Below, in pieces: positions 9,889 through 19,000 of a DNA stretch of 64,000 nucleotides. Position 1 is the stretch's first letter, and every line of letters begins with the position of its first letter. A model generated the notes under the pieces. The model saw nothing but the letters and a program-made list of their open reading frames with translations, did not search any database and was not told where the DNA came from. The position numbers and the translations under genes were made by a program. The stretch comes from Chryseobacterium sp. 6424. Lineage in GTDB: Bacteria; Bacteroidota; Bacteroidia; Flavobacteriales; Weeksellaceae. The DNA lies in NCBI RefSeq assembly GCF_003692615.1, contig NZ_CP023540.1, positions 868,001 through 932,000 on the forward strand, read 5' to 3'.

Positions 9889-10737
9889 ATGAATGAAACT
9901 TTTACAATTTTCTTAATAATTTGTATTTTCTTTTTTATTATCTCCGAAATTTTTGGAAGAGCAAAACATATTGGAAGATGGTGGACATTTTTCTTATTAG
10001 TAGGCGGATTTTTACCAGGACTTTTAGCATTAATTTTTAGTCCATCAGCAAAAAAAGAACCAACAAAAGGTGGTAAAAGTTATAAAATATGGGGAATCAT
10101 TTCTTTGATTTTTGGTTTTTTAAGTATTATTCCATTTGTCGCAACAGGCGGAAAACAAGGATATACTTTTATTGCATTAATAATATTGGGATTATATTTA
10201 ATTCAACTTTCTAATGGAAAAGTAATTAATTTAAATCCTAAATTTTATTTTGAAAATCTAAAAATTGACATTCCGATTTCAGATAATACATCTAAAATTG
10301 TAGAAAAACAATCTATCTTGACTAACTATTTATATTTTATAATTGAAAACGACATTCAAGAGGGTCCATTTTCATTTGAAGAATTGATAGACAAGAGAAT
10401 AAGCGAAGCAACTTTAGTTTGGAGAAAAGATTTAGACGGTTGGAAAAAAGCTTCAGAAGTAAGAGAAATTAAAAACATAATCTTATATACTCCACCTCCA
10501 ATTCCGACAATATTCGAATCAACTCCTCCACCAATTCCAGTAGCTGAAAAACTTCCCAATAAATATTGGATTAACGGGAAAGGATATACTATTGAAGAAA
10601 TTGAAAAAGAATTAATTAAAGGCAATTATATTATCTTTAAAGATTCCGTGATTTATGACAATAATGGAATTGAAATTTTTGTAAAAGGATCTTATATGTT
10701 TGAGCACTTATTGAAATACTTTCCTCCTGATAATTGA
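9889..10737 (+). CDS. Membrane protein with GYF_2 domain (cassette 12, gene 1 of 3)
   Basis: A 282-residue protein. The reading frame is open further upstream through the recombination site, but the ATG at 9889 (MNETFTIF) is the first one inside the cassette and is preferred. Three hydrophobic segments occupy about residues 6-20, 30-46 and 65-105. A GYF_2 (DUF4339) domain follows: YFIIENDIQEGPFSFEEL, then LVWRKDLDGWKKASE. After it come two proline repeats TPPPIPT and TPPPIPV. GYF_2 domains are thought to bind proline-rich peptides, so the repeats may be docking sites for the partner proteins encoded next. Four-base gap to the next gene. Confidence 0.75.
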   Translation: MNETFTIFLIICIFFFIISEIFGRAKHIGRWWTFFLLVGGFLPGLLALIFSPSAKKEPTKGGKSYKIWGIISLIFGFLSIIPFVATGGKQGYTFIALIILGLYLIQLSNGKVINLNPKFYFENLKIDIPISDNTSKIVEKQSILTNYLYFIIENDIQEGPFSFEELIDKRISEATLVWRKDLDGWKKASEVREIKNIILYTPPPIPTIFESTPPPIPVAEKLPNKYWINGKGYTIEEIEKELIKGNYIIFKDSVIYDNNGIEIFVKGSYMFEHLLKYFPPDN

Positions 10738-10742
10738 TAAAT

Positions 10743-11990
10743 ATGGACAAAAAATATTGGATAAAAATTCAAAACTCTGAAAATGGACCATTTTCATTCA
10801 ATGACTTACTAAACTATGATATAAACCCCGAAACTCCTTTTTGGTTTATGGGTCTTGAGGAGTGGATTTCTTTTAAACACAGTAATATTTTTTCAGATTA
10901 TAATATAGAAAAAGAACGGATAAAGCTTTTAGAACTTGAAAAAATTGAAAAAAAGAGGAAAACAAAAAGAAGAATAAAAAGGATTTTATTCATATCTATA
11001 CCTTTTATACTGATTTACTTATTTTTTTATTGTGAATATAGAAAAAATGATGTCGTTTCAAATTCTCTTATAGAAAATAATTTAAATGGCAGAGTGAAGA
11101 TTATAACATCGAATGATTTTTCAAATGCTTCAGTTCAAAATGTTGAATTTTTTGACATTAAAGGAAATCGAAAGTTTTATTCAAATGTTAGTTTTTCCAC
11201 ATCTGTCAAGTTTGGAGAAAAAGGGATTTCTAATCTTACGATTCGCAATTTCCTAGTTGTTGAAACCACATCTGATTCACTAAACACTTCTTACATTAAA
11301 CAGAAATTAGCCCAAATAAGCAATTTTGATTATTTGACTAGTAAAATAAATTTAAGAGATTCTAATGAAGAATTTAAGGACATTGAAAATATTGCCGAAA
11401 CTCGAAATTTGGAAGTCTGGATAAAAGATAATAATGGAAACAGAATTGAAAAGAGAATTTACAACGAAAAGGGAGAACTCCAAAACTACCCAGAATCTTA
11501 TTGTTTAAATATTAACCAAAATAAAATATTTACCGTTAATTGTGATAAAGAAAATAACAGTTTTATTGGAGACACACTTAGCATTGAAATCCTTAATGAA
11601 AAAAAAGAAAAGATCGAAGAAACCCTTTATTTTTCAAGTGATAAATCCAATAGAATTAAGAAATTATTCAAAAACAATATGTTAATAAAAGAAGAAACAT
11701 ATGATAAAGATGGAGAAAAATGGAGTTTTATCAATTATGAAACCGATAAGTTTAAAAACAAAATTTCTGAAGACAAGTTTACTGATATAACAAAAACAAA
11801 ATATAAAGATTTATTTGATGACTATTTAGGCACAAATAAGGAATCACATAAGAAATATGAATACACTTATGACAATAGAAATAATTGGATTGAATATTCT
11901 GGATTCGAAAATGACAAAGAATTATTTCGCACAAATCGTAAAATAGAATATTATAGTTTTTGGGAATTTTTAAAAAATTATTTTAAATAA
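10743..11990 (+). CDS. GYF_2-domain protein with single TM (cassette 12, gene 2 of 3)
   Basis: A 415-residue protein. The ATG at 10743 is used; an in-frame TTG three codons earlier is less likely. The N-terminal GYF_2 domain reads KKYWIKIQNSENGPFSFNDL and ends MGLEEWISF. A basic coiled segment (LELEKIEKKRKTKRR) leads into one transmembrane helix near residues 79-95. The 320-residue C-terminal part contains YD-like or MORN-like strands (for example NGNRIEKRIYNEKGEL and KYEYTYDNRNNWIEY), typical of exported Bacteroidota beta-repeat proteins. Topology is GYF inside, repeats outside. The stop overlaps the next ATG by one base. Confidence 0.75.
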   Translation: MDKKYWIKIQNSENGPFSFNDLLNYDINPETPFWFMGLEEWISFKHSNIFSDYNIEKERIKLLELEKIEKKRKTKRRIKRILFISIPFILIYLFFYCEYRKNDVVSNSLIENNLNGRVKIITSNDFSNASVQNVEFFDIKGNRKFYSNVSFSTSVKFGEKGISNLTIRNFLVVETTSDSLNTSYIKQKLAQISNFDYLTSKINLRDSNEEFKDIENIAETRNLEVWIKDNNGNRIEKRIYNEKGELQNYPESYCLNINQNKIFTVNCDKENNSFIGDTLSIEILNEKKEKIEETLYFSSDKSNRIKKLFKNNMLIKEETYDKDGEKWSFINYETDKFKNKISEDKFTDITKTKYKDLFDDYLGTNKESHKKYEYTYDNRNNWIEYSGFENDKELFRTNRKIEYYSFWEFLKNYFK

Positions 11991-13039
11991 TGAAAAAATA
12001 TTGGATTATTATTGACAACGAACGTAAAGGACCTTTTGACTTTAGCGAATTGTCGTCATATGATGTAAAAGGGAATTCAAAGATTTGGTACAGTGGATTG
12101 GAAGATTGGATAGAGTTTGATTCTTTACCAGACTATATCGAATATCAAAAAATATTTACAAAAAAAGAATATATGAAACCTAAAAAAAAATGGAACAAAA
12201 TTTTGTTTTCGTTTTTGATTACATCATCTATTTTTTTAATTGGATTTTTTGTTTATAATAAGATTAGCCTAAATAAAGAAATTGCAAAGGAAGAAGCTCA
12301 AAGACTGTTTTCTTTAATGTCTATAGAAAACCCTAACCAAATGGAATTAGAAAAACTATATCCAAATTATTCAAAAATGGGTCAAAGACTAATTTTGAAA
12401 GGCAAAATAGACATCACAGACATATCCAAAAACTCTTCTGGTAATTATGATGTATTTGCTACATACAATAACAACTATAAAATTTATTTAGAAATTGGAA
12501 GGGAAAATTTTTCTAATAAAATAATCAATACCAAAGGATTGTCATATTATTACTATAATCAAATTAGAAACTATGGTATAAAAAAGGGATGTCTTACGGG
12601 AAATGAAAATGATATAGAATTGGGACAGATTGTAAAAAAGAAAGATTTAGAATCTAATTTAAATATTAATTATGCTGCTAAAATTGCCGAGTATTATGAC
12701 AATATAAAAAAAGATGAAAACATTTATGAATCTGGAGGTTACTTTCCTACATTAAATGGTAATGTAACAGTAACGAATAACAATAATATTTATCTTGATT
12801 ACAGCAGTATAAAATGTAATTTACTGATTTTAGACAATAATGGAAATACAATTGACTCAAAACCATTATATTTATTCAATACTATTAAACCTCATACATC
12901 AGAATCAGCAAATGTATTTGCAACTATACCAAGTGGTGCGTCAAGTTATAAAGTCGAATTCGATGTAAACATTTCAGAAAATATTAGCAATCTACTTAAA
13001 GAAGAAGTAATACAAAACATTAGTGAAAATTGTGAATAA
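11990..13039 (+). CDS. GYF_2-domain protein with single TM (cassette 12, gene 3 of 3)
   Basis: A 349-residue protein with the same plan as its upstream neighbour: N-terminal GYF_2 domain (KKYWIIIDNERKGPFDFSEL, ending SGLEDWIEF), a basic stretch, one transmembrane helix near residues 69-88, then an extracytoplasmic domain of about 260 residues that is not recognised. Its ATG overlaps the stop of the preceding gene (TAATG), so translation is coupled. The three proteins share the module but not their outer domains, consistent with a membrane complex built around GYF-proline contacts. Cassette ends GTTGTAGGAAATTTT and AAAACTTCCTACAAC pair. Confidence 0.75.
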   Translation: MKKYWIIIDNERKGPFDFSELSSYDVKGNSKIWYSGLEDWIEFDSLPDYIEYQKIFTKKEYMKPKKKWNKILFSFLITSSIFLIGFFVYNKISLNKEIAKEEAQRLFSLMSIENPNQMELEKLYPNYSKMGQRLILKGKIDITDISKNSSGNYDVFATYNNNYKIYLEIGRENFSNKIINTKGLSYYYYNQIRNYGIKKGCLTGNENDIELGQIVKKKDLESNLNINYAAKIAEYYDNIKKDENIYESGGYFPTLNGNVTVTNNNNIYLDYSSIKCNLLILDNNGNTIDSKPLYLFNTIKPHTSESANVFATIPSGASSYKVEFDVNISENISNLLKEEVIQNISENCE

Positions 13040-13048
13040 AAAAACTTC

Positions 13049-13239
13049 CTACAACATTGTATTGGCAAAATGCGGGGCTAAATCCAAGTTGAACTTTTTG
13101 TAATATTTTGTCGCCGCTGCTTTTACATTCCACATTTTTTTGTAATTTAGTTCCAAGAAAAAGCATCGGCTTCGTTTGGTTGAAACTGAACTTTCAGTTC
13201 ATTTTCGCCCGCACTTCGCCAATACTTTTTCCGTTATGT
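13049..13239 (+). repeat. attC-like cassette recombination site 12 (191 bp)
   Basis: CTACAAC to GTTATGT. Outer arms GTATTGGC / GCCAATAC as in site 7, with the T-rich centre TTTTTTTGTAATTTA. Confidence 0.8.
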
Positions 13240-13683
13240 GATATGGCATCAAAAATCACGCTTCGAAATAAATTCCACGATTTTGAGTGATTAAACAGAA
13301 ACTGAATCCAGACCTAAATGTGCGTGAAAATATGGTCTGAATTCATCTTCTGTTTGACTGACTGAATAAATTGCGGACTTGACTTAAAAAACTGATTTCT
13401 GACACCACATCACTAACGGAATCTCTGAGTGAAAATAAAATTTAACGTCTTAAATTCTCTCTGCTGATTCAAATTCCGCTTGAAAAATAACTTTTTGAAA
13501 CAAAAAAACGCTGACAAAAATTCGCACGCAAAACCTTTCCGAAAAAAATTTTGAATTTTAACGTTCTGAATATTTTTCGTGCCTGACTTTTACAAATTGG
13601 ACGCTGAATTTTTAAAATTTTGCTGACTAAAAATACCGTTGAAACTGAATCTAACTGACCAATTACTGCGAAATTGCCACATC
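13240..13683 (+). ncRNA. ORF-less cassette with long stem-loop (cassette 13), candidate non-coding RNA
   Basis: This 444-bp cassette body has no ORF of useful length on either strand. It contains a long hairpin at 13293-13355: AAACAGAA pairs with TTCTGTTT, a two-by-two internal loop follows, then TGAATCCAGACC pairs with GGTCTGAATTCA (one mismatch) around a 19-nt loop. A second, weaker hairpin pairs CGAAAAAAATT (13540-13550) with AATATTTTTCG (13569-13579). The tetramer CTGA recurs unusually often. The cassette ends GTTATGTGATATGGC and GCCACATCACACAAC pair as in coding cassettes, so it is a bona fide unit. Whether the hairpin acts as RNA or DNA cannot be decided from sequence. Confidence 0.45.
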
Positions 13684-13876
13684 ACACAACATCGGTTTTG
13701 CAAAAGCGGGGGATTTTCACAAAGTTGAGCCTTTTGTAATTTTTAGTCGCAAAAAACCATTTCGTTTTATTTTTTTGTAATTTTGAAAAAACGAAAATGG
13801 TTTTTGCTCGGGAAAGAATTTATAGAAAGTTTTGAACTTCTTAGCCCCGCCTTCGCAAAGCCGTTTTCCGTTATGT
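13684..13876 (+). repeat. attC-like cassette recombination site 13 (193 bp)
   Basis: ACACAAC to GTTATGT. Outer arms CGGTTTTGC / GCAAAGCCG. The inner stem AAACCATTTTCGTTTT-type pairs around TTTTTTGTAATTTT. Confidence 0.8.
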
Positions 13877-13941
13877 GCAATGCTACCAAAACAGCGTCAT
13901 AGAAAGAAAATTTTTATTATATTGCCAAAAAAATTAAAAAA

Positions 13942-14388
13942 ATGAATGGAAAAATAAAATTGAAACTAAATCAGAAATCTTCAATAAGAAATAATATTTA
14001 CGAAGTTTTTATTGACGGAAATTTTATTGGCATTATAGATTACAAAAATCCCAAGTTAGATTTCATAACCAATCTTGGAAATCATAAAATTCTTGTGAAA
14101 GGAAAAGACTTTCAAAAAGAACAAAATTTTAATTTAAGTTCACGAAAAATAGTTTTACCAATAGAAATTAATGAAAATTTCTTTTGGACAAAGCAATCCC
14201 CAGAATTGCCAAAAATAATGAATGGATTTGTTGTGGGATTTCTATTGGTTTATGCTGTAATAATTACATATCTTTTATATAATCAACAAATTAAATTTAT
14301 GTATCCATTAATTATTCCATTTTTATTATTGCTATTCACAAACTCATCTTTAACAAACAATCAAAAATTTCAACTTAACTTTAAATAA
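13942..14388 (+). CDS. Two-TM protein of unknown function, copy 2 (cassette 14, first gene)
   Basis: Second copy of the 148-residue protein at 8034, with an apparently identical translation. The whole cassette is displaced by exactly 5,908 bp with no indel: right-box G at 7962 to 13870, and 8830 to 14738. Description of the fold as for copy 1. The perfect identity indicates a recent duplication or independent capture of the same circle. Confidence 0.65.
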   Translation: MNGKIKLKLNQKSSIRNNIYEVFIDGNFIGIIDYKNPKLDFITNLGNHKILVKGKDFQKEQNFNLSSRKIVLPIEINENFFWTKQSPELPKIMNGFVVGFLLVYAVIITYLLYNQQIKFMYPLIIPFLLLLFTNSSLTNNQKFQLNFK

Positions 14389-14397
14389 ATCAATAAA

Positions 14398-14541
14398 ATG
14401 AAAATTACTAAAAGAGAAATTGTATTTTTTATAGCAGGAATTTTAACAATGTTAATAATTGAAAGTGTTTATGATTGGAATGGAACTAAAACTGCTTTTC
14501 AAAATGGCTGGAATGATGGTGGAAAAGTTTTAAAAAAATAA
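14398..14541 (+). CDS. 47-residue single-pass membrane protein, copy 2 (cassette 14, second gene)
   Basis: Exact second copy of the small membrane protein at 8490, again 9 bp downstream of its partner gene. Function unknown; one helix near residues 8-22. Confidence 0.55.
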   Translation: MKITKREIVFFIAGILTMLIIESVYDWNGTKTAFQNGWNDGGKVLKK

Positions 14542-14550
14542 AAGCACTGC

Positions 14551-14744
14551 ACATAACATAGTATTTGCAAAAGGCGGGGTTGAATATTTAATAGAACTAT
14601 TTGTTGCATTTAATCGCAACTTGCTTTTCATATTGTATTTTTTTGTAATTTAACAATCTGAAAAAGCAATTTGCTTCGTTTGGTCTAAAATTGAACTTTC
14701 AGTTAAATTTAGCCCGCCCTTCGCAAATACTTTTTCCGTTATGT
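14551..14744 (+). repeat. attC-like cassette recombination site 14 (194 bp)
   Basis: ACATAAC to GTTATGT. Identical to site 10 apart from the last bases of the right box, which belong to the next cassette. Confidence 0.8.
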
Positions 14745-14781
14745 GCAAGTCAATAGAAAATGCTGTCATATTTAGAAATAA

Positions 14782-15768
14782 GTGAAAAACGAATACGCAT
14801 ATACTTCAGAAAACAAAATAATACATATAAGCGAAATTCAACAAGGAAATAAGTCGCAATATACTTGCATTAATTGTGGAAGTATCCTAATACCCAAAAA
14901 AGGAAAAATAAGAAGTCATCATTTTTCGCATAAACACGAAACGAATTGCAGTTATGAAAGTTATTTACATAAACTTGGCAAATTAAAATTTTATGACCAG
15001 TACAAAAAATGTCTTTCCGAAAAAAAACCTTTTCGTGTTGAATACAAAATAGATAAAACTTGTAATGCGTGTCTTGAAAGTTTTAACATTTCTTGCAAAT
15101 TAAATTCTGAAATAAAATCATATGATTTGACTAAGACTTTTGATGAAGTATTTATAGAAAAAGCATACAATGGATTTGTAGCAGATATTCTACTTAAATC
15201 AAATAAAACAAATGAGATATTATTTATAGAATTTGCTGTAACGCATAAGTGTGATGAAAAAAAAATACAAAGTGGTTATAGAATAATTGAAGTTAATTTA
15301 GTTAATGATTCTGACTTAAATTTCATAAATAAAAACCATATTAGTATAAGTGATTTACACCATAAATTCTATAACTTCAAGACAAATCACTTAACCGAAA
15401 AATTTATACACAGTGTAAATTGTAAAGAATTATTTGATATCTATTTAATTCACAAAAATAATAAGACTGTCAAAATAACTGAACAAATGCGAAACATTAT
15501 TAATGAAATTAATAATAAAAATGTCATTTATTACAAAATCAATGAGATTGAAAATAGAAAATATGATTTTGAAAAATTTGTCATAAATTACTCATTTATG
15601 AATAGAGAATATAAAAATTGTTTTGCTTGTAGATTTTTTGATGAAAACACTTCTTATTACTCGTCAACTAAATATTTTTGTAAACGATTAAGAAAAGGAA
15701 TTGACAATTCTAACTTTGGATCAAATTGTGAAAAATTTTGGAGGCTTGAAAATCGCATAGAATCATAG
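14782..15768 (+). CDS. CoiA-like competence/nuclease-family protein (cassette 15)
   Basis: A 328-residue protein starting with GTG at 14782 (no better ATG nearby). The N terminus has the CoiA-type zinc motif: YTCINCGS followed by KGKIRSHHFSHKH. A central block NGFVADILL then LFIEFAVTHKC has the D...E-x-hydrophobic pattern of a PD-(D/E)XK nuclease core, as expected of the CoiA-like family. The C terminus has additional Cys (CFACRFF, FCKRL, NCEKF) that could bind a second metal. CoiA itself helps natural transformation; here a link to DNA processing is plausible but unproven. Cassette ends GTTATGTGCAAGTCA and TGACCTGCACATAAC pair. Confidence 0.65.
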   Translation: MKNEYAYTSENKIIHISEIQQGNKSQYTCINCGSILIPKKGKIRSHHFSHKHETNCSYESYLHKLGKLKFYDQYKKCLSEKKPFRVEYKIDKTCNACLESFNISCKLNSEIKSYDLTKTFDEVFIEKAYNGFVADILLKSNKTNEILFIEFAVTHKCDEKKIQSGYRIIEVNLVNDSDLNFINKNHISISDLHHKFYNFKTNHLTEKFIHSVNCKELFDIYLIHKNNKTVKITEQMRNIINEINNKNVIYYKINEIENRKYDFEKFVINYSFMNREYKNCFACRFFDENTSYYSSTKYFCKRLRKGIDNSNFGSNCEKFWRLENRIES

Positions 15769-15778
15769 TTTGACCTGC

Positions 15779-15969
15779 ACATAACATAGTATTTGCAAAA
15801 GGCGGGGTTGAAGTTATAATAGAACTACCAGTTGCATTTAGTCGCAACTTGCTTTTCATATTACTTTTTTGTAATTTGGTAATCTGAAAAAGCAATTTGC
15901 TTCGCTCGGTCGAAATTGAACTTTTCGTCCAATTTAGCCCGCCCTTCGCAAATACTTTTTCCGTTATGC
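15779..15969 (+). repeat. attC-like cassette recombination site 15 (191 bp)
   Basis: ACATAAC to GTTATGC. Family of sites 1, 10, 14 and 18, with a small deletion in the T-rich centre. Confidence 0.8.
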
Positions 15970-16001
15970 ACAATCTTAAAACCGCACTCCGAAAAAAAAT
16001 A

Positions 16002-16009
16002 TAAATTTG
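16002..16009 (+). promoter_or_regulatory. Possible -7 promoter element inside cassette 16
   Basis: TAAATTTG matches the flavobacterial -7 consensus TAnnTTTG and lies 25 bp before the ATG of the large helicase gene. No convincing TTG at the -33 position is seen, so this is only suggestive. Confidence 0.3.
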
Positions 16010-16034
16010 ACAGAAAACTTTACTATTGAATTAA

Positions 16035-19000
16035 ATGAACGTACTCAACCAATACATAACATTTCTAAAAGAATATAAAAAGCTACTCGAAAGAGGAGTA
16101 AAAGACGTTCTGAATTCAACTGTTTCTAGCAACTTTATTTGGATTGATGAAATAGAACACTTCATTGAATCAGGAATATGTGAATCAACCTTAATTGATA
16201 TTTTTTCTTCAAAATTCAAAAGACAATCTCTAGTTTTCTCACTACAAAAACCGTATAAACCAAATATCCAAATACCTAATAGATTCTTAGAAATTATAGA
16301 ATTTGACGAAGCTAAAAACAAGTTTGAAAGTATTAACGGAGACGAAGAAGAACTTGTCGGTTTTCAAAATTCGACAGAGGGAAAAATTGAAATAGAAAAA
16401 TTAAAAAAGTTTAAGAAAAATAAAGAAACATACTCAAAACTTTACAGAGCTTACAATGATATTAAAAATGATTCAAATTTAGAAATTGTTTTAAGTCTTG
16501 GATTTATACAATATTCCAAATTTAATAACAATGGGAATTTATCAAAAACCAATCAACACTTATTTCATTTCCCTTTATCATTAGATATTGATTCAAATAA
16601 TGTTGTGAAAATTTCATTTTCTGATTTAGAAAATCCTTATGCAGATTTTTTCTTTCTCAATAATACTCCAATTGAGAAAGAAGTATTATCAAATATCATT
16701 GATAGATTTGAAGAGAGAATTACTGAACTTGGTTATGAGTATATTTTTGAAAGCGAATTTAAAGATTTAATTGCAAAATCTATTCAAAAAATTTCGAGTA
16801 ATTCAGAGTTTGAAAGCTCAATTTACAAACCAGAAAACGACCATTTCAGAGAGGATTATTTTAAAGTGCTTTTTTCTCCTGCAATAAATATTAAACAAAG
16901 AAAGCCACGTTTTTTTGAAAAATTAACGGATTCAATTATCAAACACAATGATGAAAATGAAATAGAAGCAAAACTATTTAATTTGTTAGTTAGAAACCCT
17001 GAATCATCAGGAAACAATTCTTATACAAAACCTAACTATTTTAAAGACGAACTATTTGAAACTCATAAATCCAAAGCTAAAAACTTAAATGGAGATGACG
17101 ACTTTTCTGTGTTTTTTCCTCTACCATTCAACAAAGAACAAAAACAGATTTATGAAAATTATCTAAAAAATAGATTAACAGTTGTAACTGGACCACCCGG
17201 AACAGGAAAATCTCATACAATTGTAAACATACTTTGTTCTTTGTTAGCACAAGGAAAACGAGTGCTTGTTACCGCTCAAACAGACAAGGCTTTAGAATCT
17301 TTACTTGATAAGATTCCTGAAACTTTTGATGATTTGATATTCACAAAAATTCAATTAGAAACTAATCAGAATCGATTTTCTTTAGAAAAAAGTATTGGCA
17401 ATATTTCGAAAATTCTGACTGACAACTTTTATCTAAATGTTGAAACCAAAATTGAAGAGTTAGACAATTTAAAAGCTGAATATGTAAAATTAAAATCTGA
17501 AATTATTCGAGCTCTTGAAAAAGAATATACTCAAATCAGGATTAATGATACTTTTGAGAATTTGAGAGCCTATCAAATTGTTGAAAAATTTGAATCAAAA
17601 GAATCAGAAGAATGGAATTGGATTCAAGATGAGTTATCCAATGAAGTTATATCCAATTTTGAAGTTATAAAAGATGAGATTTTAAAATACAAACAATTAG
17701 TTGGAATAGAAATCCGATATAATAATGTTATCAATATTGACATTTCAACAATATTGAAGAATTTAGAAGGTTTTGATTTTAAAAACTTCCTATCTATTCA
17801 AGAACAGTACATCAAGCAATTAAATTATTTGGGATTAAATGAGTATTCCAAAGATAAGGTGTTAAAAATTCAATTAGAAAATATTACAAAAATTGCAAAT
17901 GAATTTTCCAACTCGGATATTGTTCTCAAAAACATTAAAGAATTAGAGAATCTACAGAAACAAATAAACAACAGATTTACTCAAGAAAATACTACGATAA
18001 ACAAATCGTTCAGCAACCTTACTGAAAATGGAACAAAATATCTTTTAGATATTGAAACTTACCTATCGTTTGCTGAAAATGGTAAAGCTGGATTTTTTAC
18101 AAAACTTACCAATTCAAATTTTAAACAAGTTTCATATTTAGAGCAATTTACAATCAATGGAAAAAAGTGTAATACTAAAAGCGAAATATTACAGTTAAAA
18201 TCGGCAATTGAAAACCTCATTATCATCAGCAAAAATTTCAAGTTGTTAAAACAAAATGGATTTTCGTTTTCTTATGACGACAACTCCAATCTGTATGAAA
18301 AGAGCTTGGTTTTAAATGAAGTTTTAAAGAAGGTAGAAACAAACAAAGAAGTTGTTTCCAAAATTCAATTCAATGCTGACTTTATCAATTTTTCAGAATA
18401 CACTCAAATTAATTTGTTTGACATAGATAATTTATCAAAAAAAGCAATTTCATTTAAAGACGACATTGAGAAATTAGGAAGAATAAATCATCAATTAATT
18501 GAGAAAATTGAAATATTAAAAAACATTGATTCAATAATTGAGCATTCTTCATTAAAAAATGAATTCTCAAAATTTTTACCTGTTGAAAAAATTGAAGATG
18601 TACAATATTTTGAACTTTTAAAAACTAAATTTTTAGAAATTGGCAAGCAACTTGATGTAGAGCAAACCTTTCTCAACCTAAAAAAATCTTTGAGAGAATT
18701 GCTTCCAAATACTTTTGATTCTCTTGAAAACATTCCTAACCATCATATTTCAAAAGAAAATTTTGAATACGCTTCTGCTAATAGATTTATTAAAGAAAAC
18801 GAATTTATTGATTTACAAAAATGCAAAGAAGAGCTATCATTTATCAACAAAAAAATATTCCAAGTTAAATGTGATATTTTGTTTGACCTAGCAAAGTCAA
18901 ACTTTAAAAACAAATTTAACAGTAATGAAATCGATGCTTTTATAAATTTACTGGAAGAATATAAATACAATTTATCTCAAAGTGTTAGAAAAATTCGGAA

